Shown piece by piece: positions 43,842-52,093 of a DNA stretch of 64,000 nt; within the stretch, counting starts at the first letter, position 1; each line of letters starts with the position of its first letter. The stretch lies in assembly GCF_015234275.1 (NCBI RefSeq), contig NZ_JADGII010000008.1. One strand, written 5' to 3'. The DNA is from Prosthecochloris ethylica. GTDB taxonomy: Bacteria; Bacteroidota; Chlorobiia; Chlorobiales; Chlorobiaceae. The position numbers were made by a program, and so were the translations under genes. Under the pieces are notes generated by a model. That model was not told where the DNA came from and made no database searches. It was given only the letters and a program-made list of their open reading frames with translations.

Positions 43842-45680
43842 ATGAGTGAGAACAGCAACAAAAGCGGAGGGTTCCGGCAGCAGCAGGATGATCTGCTCAG
43901 CCGCCGCGGACGCAAGGGATCGGTTGACCGTTACATTATCAGCCGCCTGCTGCAGTATATCAAGCCCTACAAGGGGCTGCTGTTCGCTGCCCTGGGGATT
44001 ACCATTTCAGGTGCGGTGCTGGGGCCGCTTCGTCCCTACATTACCAAGGTGGCCATCGATGACTACATCACTCCCGGTGATATGCATGGCCTGACGATGG
44101 TCAGTCTCGTTCTCCTGGCAGTCATCCTGCTCGATGGCGTCAAGCAGTTTGCTGCAACGTACCTCACCCAGTTACTGGGGCAGAAGGCGGTGCTGAACCT
44201 TCGCATGGATATTTTCCGCCATCTGCAGAAACTCTCGGTCCGGTTCTACGATCGCAACCCCGCAGGTCGCCTGATAACCCGTACGACCAATGATGTCGAA
44301 GCCCTCAACGAAATGCTGTCCAGCGGCCTGGTGACGATTATCGGTGATCTTCTCCAGCTGTTCTTCATTGTCGGGCTCATGTTGTATATCGACTGGCAGC
44401 TGACACTGATCGTGCTCGGCGTGCTGCCGCTCATCATCTACGTGACCATGACGTTCAAAAGCCTGGTGAGGGCGGCATTTCAGGATGTCAGGACACATCT
44501 TGCACGGCTCAATTCATTTCTCCAGGAGCATATTTCAGGGATGAACATCGTGCAGCTGTTCGGCCGTGAAGAGCGTGAGTACCAGCGTCATGCGGATATC
44601 AACCGTGAGTACCGGGATGCCAATATACGTACCGTGCGCTACTTCTCGGTGTATTACCCGCTGATAGAGCTCATCAGTTCGATTGCCGCTGGACTGGTGA
44701 TCTGGTACAGCGGTGTGCGTATGCTCAACCAGGATATCTCCCTCGGGGTGGTGGTGTCGTTCGTTCAGTACATCTGGTTGTTTTTCCGTCCACTGCAGCA
44801 CCTGTCCGACAAGTTCAACATTATGCAGACCGCTCTGGCGAGTTCTGACAGGATTTTCAAACTGCTCGATGAAAAGGATGTGGCGGCTGTGCCGGAGCAG
44901 CCGGTCGAGTTGCAGGAGTTCCGGCATGATATTGTGTTCGACCATGTATGGTTTGCCTATCATGGCGAGAACTGGGTGCTGAAAGATCTCTCGTTCAGGG
45001 TAGAGCGCGGAGAGAAAGTCGCTATCGTCGGGGCGACCGGCAGCGGGAAAACGACCATTATCAACGTGCTTTCGCGCCTGTACCCTGTCACGAGAGGCTC
45101 GCTGAGCATTGACGGGATCGATATTTCCCGGGTGCCGGATGCGTCGCTGCGCAGACTCGTCGGGGTCGTCATGCAGGACGTGTTCCTGTTTTCCGGAACC
45201 ATTCGCGAAAACCTTGCGTTCGGGCGCGAGGGAGCGACAGACCGTGAAATCGAAGAGGCTGCACGCAGGGTAGGCGCAGACAGGTTTATTGCAAAACTGC
45301 CTGGAGGTTACGACTACCCTGTGCGGGAAAACGGTGCCGGGCTTTCTGCCGGGCAGAAGCAGTTGATCGCGTTTGTGCGGGCGCTGTTGTACAATCCTGA
45401 AATTCTTGTACTGGACGAGGCGACGAGCTCTGTGGATACCGAAACCGAATACCTGATCGATGCGGCTACCGCAAAGCTGATGAAAGGGCGCACGTCGATC
45501 GTGATCGCGCACCGATTGTCGACCGTTCAGCATGCAGACAAGATTATCGTGATGCATAAGGGTGAGATCAGGGAAACAGGTTCTCACCAGGAACTGCTTG
45601 CCGCCAGAGGATTGTATTACAAGCTCTATCTTCTTCAGCACCCTGAGAAAATACATGATATGCCGCAGGCGGCGTCATGA
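43842..45680 (+). CDS. ABC exporter with fused membrane and ATPase domains
   Basis: This 612-residue half-transporter of the MsbA/MDR type has six membrane helices from about residues 55 to 330. The Walker A is GATGSGKTT near 397 and Walker B ILVLDEATSSVD near 520. The signature is LSAGQKQL rather than LSGGQ, which is a normal variation in this group. AHRLSTVQ is the H-loop. The substrate could be lipid or drug. It differs in sequence from the exporter at 1116-3044, so the two are not recent copies. It follows glmM by 46 bases. Confidence 0.9.
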   Translation: MSENSNKSGGFRQQQDDLLSRRGRKGSVDRYIISRLLQYIKPYKGLLFAALGITISGAVLGPLRPYITKVAIDDYITPGDMHGLTMVSLVLLAVILLDGVKQFAATYLTQLLGQKAVLNLRMDIFRHLQKLSVRFYDRNPAGRLITRTTNDVEALNEMLSSGLVTIIGDLLQLFFIVGLMLYIDWQLTLIVLGVLPLIIYVTMTFKSLVRAAFQDVRTHLARLNSFLQEHISGMNIVQLFGREEREYQRHADINREYRDANIRTVRYFSVYYPLIELISSIAAGLVIWYSGVRMLNQDISLGVVVSFVQYIWLFFRPLQHLSDKFNIMQTALASSDRIFKLLDEKDVAAVPEQPVELQEFRHDIVFDHVWFAYHGENWVLKDLSFRVERGEKVAIVGATGSGKTTIINVLSRLYPVTRGSLSIDGIDISRVPDASLRRLVGVVMQDVFLFSGTIRENLAFGREGATDREIEEAARRVGADRFIAKLPGGYDYPVRENGAGLSAGQKQLIAFVRALLYNPEILVLDEATSSVDTETEYLIDAATAKLMKGRTSIVIAHRLSTVQHADKIIVMHKGEIRETGSHQELLAARGLYYKLYLLQHPEKIHDMPQAAS

Positions 45681-45698
45681 TTCCGTCACGTTTTTCTA

Positions 45699-45727
45699 TT
45701 GCGTCAATGTATTTGTTTTTCTATATT
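45699..45727 (+). promoter_or_regulatory. Probable promoter of rpsT
   Basis: TTGCGT and TATATT are separated by exactly 17 bases and lie 64 bases before the rpsT ATG. This is a close match to a sigma-70 type promoter and is the best one I found in the window. It is judged by eye only. Confidence 0.5.
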
Positions 45728-45790
45728 GAAGACCTTTTATTTCAAAAAATACAGTGAACAGGTTTTCAACCTACATCAGAGCTAAGTTTT

Positions 45791-46066
45791 ATGCCGCTAC
45801 ACAAATCAGCTGAGAAGCGACTCCGGCAGTCAGCCCGACGCAACGCACGTAACAGGGCGAGAAAGCAGGAGCTGAAAGTGCTTGTGAAAAATGTCCAGAA
45901 ACTTATTGATACCAATGCTGAAAAGAGCGAGGTAGAGGCCGCATACCGTTCCGCCGTTCAGAAACTTGACCGGCTCGGCGTCAAGCGTTATATCCATCCC
46001 AACAAAGCTTCACGCAAGAAGTCGCAGCTTTCGCGCATGTTCAACGGCTACGTTTCGAACAGCTGA
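45791..46066 (+). CDS. rpsT: 30S ribosomal protein S20
   Basis: This 91-residue basic protein has the S20 pattern: MPLHKSAEKRLRQSARRNARNRA at the start and DRLGVKRYIHPNKASRKKSQLSR near the end. It binds 16S rRNA early in assembly. It is transcribed separately from the ABC exporter gene, with its own likely promoter, and is followed by ruvA after about 100 bases. Confidence 0.97.
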   Translation: MPLHKSAEKRLRQSARRNARNRARKQELKVLVKNVQKLIDTNAEKSEVEAAYRSAVQKLDRLGVKRYIHPNKASRKKSQLSRMFNGYVSNS

Positions 46067-46167
46067 GTTCGCCTGTTTTCTTCCTTTATCCGATTCACCG
46101 GGAGCACCTCCGGAGCATGACGCTCCCGTCCTGCAGGCGCTTCCGGATCTCTCTGATGCATTAGCAC

Positions 46168-46770
46168 ATGTACGCATATTTTCGCGGTGAACTGATCGAG
46201 TCTTCCCCGGAAGAGGCGATCGTCGAAGTGGCCGGTATTGCCTATCACTTTCTGGTTTCCGGCAGAACATCCCGTGAGCTCCCCGGGCCGGGTGCTGATG
46301 TCACCCTTCTTGCGCATCTCTATGTCAAGGAGGACCTGATGCAGTTGTTCGGTTTTTCCGATGAGGAGGAGCGCCAGCTCTTCAGGCTCCTCCTGTCGAT
46401 TTCGGGTGTCGGGCCCCGGCTCGCTCTGGCTATTCTTTCGGGCCTGGATGTCGAAGAGATCCAGGAGGCTATTATGGCGAACATGCCGGAACGCCTTGTC
46501 GGTATTACCGGGGTCGGCAAGAAAACCGCAGCGCGTATCATTCTCGAGCTGCGCGACAGGATTCTCAAGCTGCAGGTACACCGCAAGGTTCGTCATGCCT
46601 CCGAATCGCCCGGGTCCAGCCTTCTTGACGATGCTCTTCAGGCTCTTCTGACTCTTGGATTTTCGAAAAACGCTGCACTGCTGGCTGTCCGGAAAGCACA
46701 GGAGACCGCTTCCTGTTCAGAGGTGGAGGAGCTCGTGCGGGAAGCGTTGCAGCATACTCGAAACCATTAG
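46168..46770 (+). CDS. ruvA: Holliday junction helicase subunit RuvA
   Basis: This 200-residue protein clamps Holliday junctions for RuvB. The OB domain starts MYAYFRGELIESSPEEAIVEV. Two helix-hairpin-helix motifs follow, LLSISGVGPRLALAILSGL and LVGITGVGKKTAARIILELRDR, with the flexible domain III at the end (ALQALLTLGFSKNAALLAV). Its stop is 9 bases before folC. ruvB is not in this window. Confidence 0.96.
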   Translation: MYAYFRGELIESSPEEAIVEVAGIAYHFLVSGRTSRELPGPGADVTLLAHLYVKEDLMQLFGFSDEEERQLFRLLLSISGVGPRLALAILSGLDVEEIQEAIMANMPERLVGITGVGKKTAARIILELRDRILKLQVHRKVRHASESPGSSLLDDALQALLTLGFSKNAALLAVRKAQETASCSEVEELVREALQHTRNH

Positions 46771-46779
46771 CTCTTCAGC

Positions 46780-48057
46780 GTGAACTACCAGCAAGCACTT
46801 GATTTTCTGTTTCCTCTGAACCGTTTCGGCATGAAGCCCGGCCTCGAGCGTATCGGGAGACTGCTCGACTCGCTGGACAATCCCCACCGGCATGAATGCC
46901 TGGTGGTGCACGTTGCCGGAACCAATGGCAAGGGGACGGTTGCCGCAGCAGTCGCCTCTGTGTTCATGCAGGCCGGAAAGCGGGTCGGCTTGTATACCTC
47001 TCCCCATCTCGTGTCCTTCACCGAGCGGATCCGGGTCGATGGGCGACAGATTCCCGAGGATGCCGTTGCATCTGTCGTTTCGGGACTGAAACCTCATGTC
47101 GAAGAGATAGGTGCGACCTTTTTCGAGACCACGACAGCCATGGCGTTCGAGTACTTCCGCCGGGAACAGGTTGAGGTGATGGTCCTCGAGACCGGTATGG
47201 GAGGCCGGCTCGATGCCACGAATGTCGTCGATCCGGCCTATGTGATCATTCCGAGTATCAGTCTCGATCATACACGATGGCTTGGAGAGAGCGTCGCTGA
47301 AATTGCCGTCGAGAAAGCGGGGGTGATCAAGGAAGGTGCTCGTGTGTTTACCGCGGTTGACGACCCTCAAGCGCTGCCGGTGCTGCAGGAACGCGCCCGC
47401 CGTGTCGGAGCTTCTCTTCATCACATGAACGATGAGATGAAGGCTTCGGTTGAGCGGGAGTCCCTCGGCGAGCTGGTATTCGATCTCGAGACCATGTGCC
47501 GTTTTTATGAGGGCCTTCGCGCTCCGGTTACCGGCGCTTTTCATGTGTCCAATATCGCGCTTGCCGCAGCGGTGGCCGAACACGCAGGAGTCTCTGCAGA
47601 AGATATCCGCCATGGGCTTGCAGCGATGCGTTCTACCGGCTATCGGGCCCGGCTGGAGGTGGTCACCGGGGATCCCTGTACCGTTCTGCTCGATGTTTCT
47701 CATAATCCGGCGGGGATCGAAAAAAGTGTCGATGTACTGTGCAGCCTGCTGGATGGGAGCAGGCATCGGTCTGTTCTTCTCGGGCTTGCAGATGACAAGG
47801 ATGCCGCGCAGGTAGTGCGTCTTCTGAAGCGTTTTTCGGATCGTTTCCTGGTGGTCGATCTCCCGGTCGAACGCGGAATGCCTGCAGACCGGCTTGCCGC
47901 GATCTGCAGGGCCAACGGGGTGGAAGCGGAGGTCTGTGCCACGGCGGCTGATGCGCTGGCCGTGATCCGCCGGGAGGCCTCGAACGATGATATCGTCCTC
48001 GTCACCGGATCGTTTTATCTGGCCGGGGATATACTCAAAACACTCGACGGAGGTTAG
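46780..48057 (+). CDS. folC: Folylpolyglutamate/dihydrofolate synthase
   Basis: This 425-residue Mur-ligase-fold enzyme adds glutamate to folates. The P-loop is VAGTNGKGTVAAAVASV, followed by GLYTSPHLVSFTERIRVDG. The C-terminal domain contains LDVSHNPAGIEKSVDVL, the Mg-binding HNP motif. I use GTG at 46780 (first residues NYQQALDFLFPLNRFGMKPGL). Length is normal. Confidence 0.93.
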   Translation: MNYQQALDFLFPLNRFGMKPGLERIGRLLDSLDNPHRHECLVVHVAGTNGKGTVAAAVASVFMQAGKRVGLYTSPHLVSFTERIRVDGRQIPEDAVASVVSGLKPHVEEIGATFFETTTAMAFEYFRREQVEVMVLETGMGGRLDATNVVDPAYVIIPSISLDHTRWLGESVAEIAVEKAGVIKEGARVFTAVDDPQALPVLQERARRVGASLHHMNDEMKASVERESLGELVFDLETMCRFYEGLRAPVTGAFHVSNIALAAAVAEHAGVSAEDIRHGLAAMRSTGYRARLEVVTGDPCTVLLDVSHNPAGIEKSVDVLCSLLDGSRHRSVLLGLADDKDAAQVVRLLKRFSDRFLVVDLPVERGMPADRLAAICRANGVEAEVCATAADALAVIRREASNDDIVLVTGSFYLAGDILKTLDGG

Positions 48058-48312
48058 GCCGGGAAATTTTTGGAGATGTATTGGGTGGAATGTTATATAT
48101 TACAGTATTGCTTCCATAATCATGCTTTACCATGAAATCACACATCAGTCGCTGACGCAGAGTTCTGCTGTACAGGGCTGCAGCACAATCACCGCAGATA
48201 TCTTCATTGATCCACCATCCCGTTAACGGGGTATGCTTCATCCATATTCCTGCAGCGCCCCTGACAACCCGTTTGATGAGTTCCAATTATAACAAGAGAT
48301 GACGCAAGAATA
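48058..48312 (+). promoter_or_regulatory. Long leader of rho with candidate promoter
   Basis: This 255-base gap has a candidate promoter (TTGGAG at 48070, TATATA at 48094, spacing 18), which gives a leader of about 200 bases. Inside it a 34-codon frame runs from ATG 48122 to TAA 48226 (MLYHEITHQSLTQSSA and on), without a clear ribosome binding site. E. coli rho is controlled in a comparable leader. Whether this leader regulates rho cannot be told from sequence. Confidence 0.4.
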
Positions 48313-49602
48313 ATGTCGAACAATTCAGTTACCAAAGGTCTGGACATCAATGTGCTCCAGAAAAAGAAAGTTCACGAGCTGAATGCTTTAGCCAAGGAGA
48401 TCGGGGTTTCCTCTGCGGGATTGCGCAAGGAGGAGCTGATTTACAAGATTATCGAAGCGCAGTCGCAGAAAGGCGGCAGCGCTGAGAACGGCCAGGTGAT
48501 GGTTAATACCGGCGTACTGCAGGTGATTCCTGAAGGATATGGGTTTCTTCGATCGGCGAACTACAACTACCTGTCTTCGCCGGATGATATTTATGTCTCT
48601 CCCTCGCAGATCAAGCGTTTCAACATGCGGACCGGTGATACGGTCTCCGGCCAGGTGCGTGCGCCCAAAGAGGGAGAACGGTTTTTTGCGCTGCTGAAAA
48701 TCAATACCATCGATGGCAAGGATCCTGAAATTACCAGGCAGCGCCCGTTTTTCGATAACCTGACCCCGTTGTTCCCCCGGGAGCGCCTGATGCTTGAAAC
48801 CCGGCAGAACGAGCATTGTGGGCGGATCATGGATATTTACACCCCGATCGGCAAGGGACAGAGGGGATTGATTGTCGCTCAGCCGAAAACCGGTAAGACC
48901 ATGCTCCTGCAGACCGTTGCCAACGCGATCATCAAAAACCATCCCGAGGTCTACCTGATCGTGCTGTTGATCGACGAGCGACCTGAAGAGGTGACCGACA
49001 TGGCTCGCAGCGTTCCGGCAGAGGTGGTCAGTTCGACGTTCGACGAGGATCCGGAGCGTCATGTGCAGGTCGCCGATATGGTGCTCGAGAAGGCCAAGCG
49101 CCTGGTGGAGGTCGGTCAGGATGTCGTTATTCTGCTTGATTCCATCACCCGTCTTGCGCGCGCCCACAATACCATTATCCCCCATTCCGGAAAAATTCTT
49201 TCCGGCGGTATCGATGCCAACGCGCTGACCAAGCCGAAACGGTTTTTCGGTGCAGCGCGCAACATCGAGGAAGGGGGGAGCCTGACCATTATCGCAACGG
49301 CACTTGTCGACACCGGTTCGAGAATGGATGACGTGATCTTCGAAGAGTTCAAGGGGACCGGCAACATGGAGCTCGTTCTTGATCGGAGACTCTCCGAGCG
49401 ACGTATCTTCCCGGCGATCGATATCCTGCGTTCCGGCACCAGAAAAGAGGAGCTCCTTTTCTCACAGGAGGAGCTGTCGAGAACATGGCTCCTGCGCAAG
49501 TATCTTGCCGACAAGAACCCGATCGAGTGTATGGAGTTCATGCGCGAAAAGCTGTCTGATACCAAGGACAACAAGGAGTTCTTCAAGTACATGAACGCCT
49601 GA
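48313..49602 (+). CDS. rho: Transcription termination factor Rho
   Basis: This 429-residue hexameric RNA helicase ends transcripts. The N-terminal Rho_N helix domain has HELNALAKEIGVSSAGLRKEELIYKI, and the primary RNA-binding cold-shock domain has VIPEGYGFLRSANYNYLSSPDDIYVSP. The ATPase domain has PKTGKTM near residue 198, LIDERPEEVTDM, SITRLARAHN, SGGIDANAL and TGNMELVLDRRLSERR. Length is close to that of E. coli Rho (419). Confidence 0.97.
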   Translation: MSNNSVTKGLDINVLQKKKVHELNALAKEIGVSSAGLRKEELIYKIIEAQSQKGGSAENGQVMVNTGVLQVIPEGYGFLRSANYNYLSSPDDIYVSPSQIKRFNMRTGDTVSGQVRAPKEGERFFALLKINTIDGKDPEITRQRPFFDNLTPLFPRERLMLETRQNEHCGRIMDIYTPIGKGQRGLIVAQPKTGKTMLLQTVANAIIKNHPEVYLIVLLIDERPEEVTDMARSVPAEVVSSTFDEDPERHVQVADMVLEKAKRLVEVGQDVVILLDSITRLARAHNTIIPHSGKILSGGIDANALTKPKRFFGAARNIEEGGSLTIIATALVDTGSRMDDVIFEEFKGTGNMELVLDRRLSERRIFPAIDILRSGTRKEELLFSQEELSRTWLLRKYLADKNPIECMEFMREKLSDTKDNKEFFKYMNA

Positions 49603-49798
49603 CGCTGCCGACCGGTCTGACTTGACGTTGTTTCAGACTGGGATTTGGTATTGTTCGATGAAAATGATACCTTGAGTATCACACCCAAGTCCAATGCGTT
49701 TTGAAGTGTTCGTGTTGCTTTTTTGAAAAAAACGTTTGGAAATGTTCAACAGGGCTTATATATTATGAGCCTTTAAAACAAGAGGAAGTTACGAGTAC

Positions 49799-49906
49799 AT
49801 GCCTTGCGGAAAAAAGAGAAAGCGTCATAAGATGGCGGTGCACAAGCGCAAGAAATTGCGTCGCAAAAACCGTCACAAGAAAAGGTTGAGATACCAGAAC
49901 AAGTAA
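49799..49906 (+). CDS. 35-residue basic ribosomal-type protein (AURKAIP1/COX24-like)
   Basis: A short gene with AGAGGAAG about 10 bases before ATG 49799 encodes 35 residues, of which about 21 are K, R or H (CGKKRKRHKMAVHKRKK near the start, RKNRHKKRLRYQNK at the end). This matches short bacterial proteins with the AURKAIP1/COX24 domain, related to mitochondrial mS38 and mycobacterial bS22, which sit on the small ribosomal subunit. It lies just before two tRNA genes. Confidence 0.75.
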   Translation: MPCGKKRKRHKMAVHKRKKLRRKNRHKKRLRYQNK

Positions 49907-49948
49907 CGGATCATTCACTGATCGTTACCTGTCAAAAGGAATTTGGTT

Positions 49949-50021
49949 GAGAATATAGCTCAGTTGGTAGAGCAACTGCCTTTTAAGCAGTGGGTCGAAG
50001 GTTCGAGTCCTTCTATTCTCA
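49949..50021 (+). tRNA. tRNA-Lys (anticodon TTT)
   Basis: The acceptor arms GAGAATA and TATTCTC pair fully. The D-loop contains AGTTGGTAGA and the T-loop GGTTCGAGTCC. The anticodon stem ACTGC/GCAGT encloses the loop CTTTTAA with anticodon TTT. The 3' CCA is not encoded. It lies 42 bases after the small ribosomal-type gene. Confidence 0.96.
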
Positions 50022-50050
50022 CTATCGGGGCGTCAGCCCGCGATAACAGA

Positions 50051-50132
50051 GCCCGAGTGGTGGAATTGGTAGACACACTATCTTGAGGGGGTAGCGCCGA
50101 AAGGTGTAGGAGTTCGAATCTCCTCTCGGGCA
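50051..50132 (+). tRNA. tRNA-Leu (anticodon GAG)
   Basis: The acceptor arms GCCCGAG and CTCGGGC pair fully. The D-loop contains AATTGGTAGAC. The anticodon stem encloses TTGAGGG with anticodon GAG, and a short variable arm (CGCCGAAAGGTGT) marks a type II tRNA. The T-loop is AGTTCGAATCT. The CCA end is not encoded. A terminator follows. Confidence 0.95.
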
Positions 50133-50150
50133 CACATCATTGCATATCCG

Positions 50151-50177
50151 AAGCCGCATTTCCGCGGCTTTTTTTTG
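50151..50177 (+). terminator. Terminator after the tRNA genes
   Basis: The arms AGCCGC and GCGGCT pair around ATTTCC and are followed by a run of T. It ends the small-protein/tRNA transcript 19 bases after tRNA-Leu. dctQ begins 36 bases later. Confidence 0.85.
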
Positions 50178-50212
50178 TGTCCTGATCCAGGGAGCATCAA
50201 TTCTTATTCGTT

Positions 50213-50743
50213 ATGCAGACACTCAAATCTCTCATTACCGGTATAGAATGGCTGATTTCCTGGTCCGGCCGGGTTGTCAGCTGGCTCGCCCTGTTGCTTG
50301 TTCTTGTCGTGGTGTACGACGTGTTCACCCGCTACGTGCTCTCCGCAAGCAGCGTGGCCGTACAGGAACTCGAGTGGCACCTGTTCGCGCTGATGTTCCT
50401 GATTGCGGCTGGAGTTACCCTGCAGAAGGATAAACACGTGCGTGTCGATGTGCTGTACTCCCGTTTTTCCGCAAAGCAGAAAGCGGTGGTCAATATCGCA
50501 GGCGGGCTCTTGTTTCTGCTTCCGTTCAGCGTGATGCTCATTACAGCGTCATGGCCGTTCGTGGTGAACTCCTTTCTGATTATGGAGTCTTCCCCCGATC
50601 CTGGCGGTCTGCCATACCGTTTTCTGCTCAAGGCAGCCATACCTGCAGGATTTATCCTGCTGCTTCTGCAGGGCGTCGCTTCGATTCTGCGCTCTGTGCT
50701 GGTTCTTGCCGGCAATCCACTCAAACCGGACAGTGACGTATGA
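50213..50743 (+). CDS. dctQ: TRAP transporter small membrane subunit DctQ
   Basis: This 176-residue protein has four membrane helices and the DctQ motif LEWHLFALMFLIAAGVTLQKDKHVRVDVLY (about residues 52-82). It pairs with the large subunit DctM, whose gene overlaps its stop by 4 bases. TRAP systems take up organic acids using an ion gradient and a periplasmic binding protein. The binding protein gene lies after dctM on the opposite strand. Confidence 0.92.
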   Translation: MQTLKSLITGIEWLISWSGRVVSWLALLLVLVVVYDVFTRYVLSASSVAVQELEWHLFALMFLIAAGVTLQKDKHVRVDVLYSRFSAKQKAVVNIAGGLLFLLPFSVMLITASWPFVVNSFLIMESSPDPGGLPYRFLLKAAIPAGFILLLLQGVASILRSVLVLAGNPLKPDSDV

Positions 50744-52062
50744 GCGAGTTTCTTCCGTTTATCATGTTTGCAGCTGTATTCGTGCTGCTGCTCGTCGGTT
50801 ACCCCGTCGCCCTGACGCTTGGCGGTGTGTCGGTGGTGTTTGGATTGTTCACGTTCGGTCCCGATTTTTTTGCCCTGTTGCCTATGCGGCTCTGGGGGAC
50901 CATGACCAACTATGTACTCATGGCTGTCCCCCTGTTTATTTTTATGGGCGTCATGCTCGAAAAGTCCGGTATAGCCGAAAAGTTGCTCGAGACCATGGGC
51001 CTGCTGTTCGGAAGGTTTCGGGGAGGACTCGCGCTTTCGGTGATTATCGTCGGAGCCCTTCTTGCTGCATCGACCGGAATTGTCGGGGCGACGGTCGTGA
51101 CCATGGGCCTGATGAGCCTGCCTGCCATGCTCAAACGCGGCTACCAGCCTGAACTGGCAACGGGCACGATAGCGGCTTCCGGAACGCTCGGCCAGATTAT
51201 TCCGCCCAGCATCGTCCTGGTGCTGCTCGGCAGCATTCTCAATGTCTCTGTCGGAGATATGTTTATCGGAGCGATGATTCCCGGGGTGCTCCTGGTCACG
51301 GCATATGTACTCTACATCATTGTCATGAGTGTTCTTCAGCCTTCCTCGATGCCGTCGATTCCGGCTGACGAGCTGACGGCGTTTGCCCGCAACCGGCCAT
51401 GGAAAACCATTCTCGAGGCGTTTGTCATTCCACTGCTGCTCGTGCTGGCCGTTCTTGGGTCGATCTTTGCCGGGATCGCTTCGCCGACCGAGGCCGCTGC
51501 CATCGGGGCATTCGGGGCCATGCTTCTGACGCTGTTTCAGCGAAAGCTGTCGATGAGCGTCCTCCGTTCAGTGATGAAAGAGACGACGTACCTGACATCG
51601 ATGGTCTTCATCATTCTCGCCGGCGCGAGCGCGTTCAGCCTGGTGTTCAGGGGGATGCACGGGGACCGTATACTTGCCGACCTGATTACCCAGGCGAATT
51701 TTCAGCCCGAGCTCTTCCTGGCGATCGTGATGATCGGGGTGTTCATTGCCGGCTTCTTTATCGATTTTATCGAGATCATTTTCATCATCGTACCCGTTGT
51801 CGCCCCGGTGTTTAGCGCATTCGGGGTCGATCTGCTCTGGATAGGGGTACTCCTTGCCATGAACCTTCAGGCATCGTTTCTGACTCCACCGTTCGGTTTT
51901 TCCCTGTTTTACCTCAAGGGCGTCTCCCCCCGTGAGGTGACAACCGGGCACCTGTACCGCGGTATTATTCCTTTTATCGTGATTCAGCTGGTGATGCTGG
52001 TGATGATTATCCTGTTTCCGGAAATCGTCACCTGGCTTCCTGAACAGCTGACAGGCAGATGA
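50740..52062 (+). CDS. dctM: TRAP transporter large membrane subunit DctM
   Basis: This 440-residue permease has about 11-12 helices. It contains LAASTGIVGATVVTMGLMSLPAMLKRGY, GQIIPPSIVLVLLGS, IASPTEAAAIGAFGA and NLQASFLTPPFGFSLFYLKGV, all typical of DctM. It performs the ion-coupled transport step. It is coupled to dctQ by an ATGA overlap and converges with dctP, 31 bases away. Confidence 0.94.
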   Translation: MSEFLPFIMFAAVFVLLLVGYPVALTLGGVSVVFGLFTFGPDFFALLPMRLWGTMTNYVLMAVPLFIFMGVMLEKSGIAEKLLETMGLLFGRFRGGLALSVIIVGALLAASTGIVGATVVTMGLMSLPAMLKRGYQPELATGTIAASGTLGQIIPPSIVLVLLGSILNVSVGDMFIGAMIPGVLLVTAYVLYIIVMSVLQPSSMPSIPADELTAFARNRPWKTILEAFVIPLLLVLAVLGSIFAGIASPTEAAAIGAFGAMLLTLFQRKLSMSVLRSVMKETTYLTSMVFIILAGASAFSLVFRGMHGDRILADLITQANFQPELFLAIVMIGVFIAGFFIDFIEIIFIIVPVVAPVFSAFGVDLLWIGVLLAMNLQASFLTPPFGFSLFYLKGVSPREVTTGHLYRGIIPFIVIQLVMLVMIILFPEIVTWLPEQLTGR

Positions 52063-52093
52063 CGATTTCCGCAAAAGACCCTACGGGATTGTC

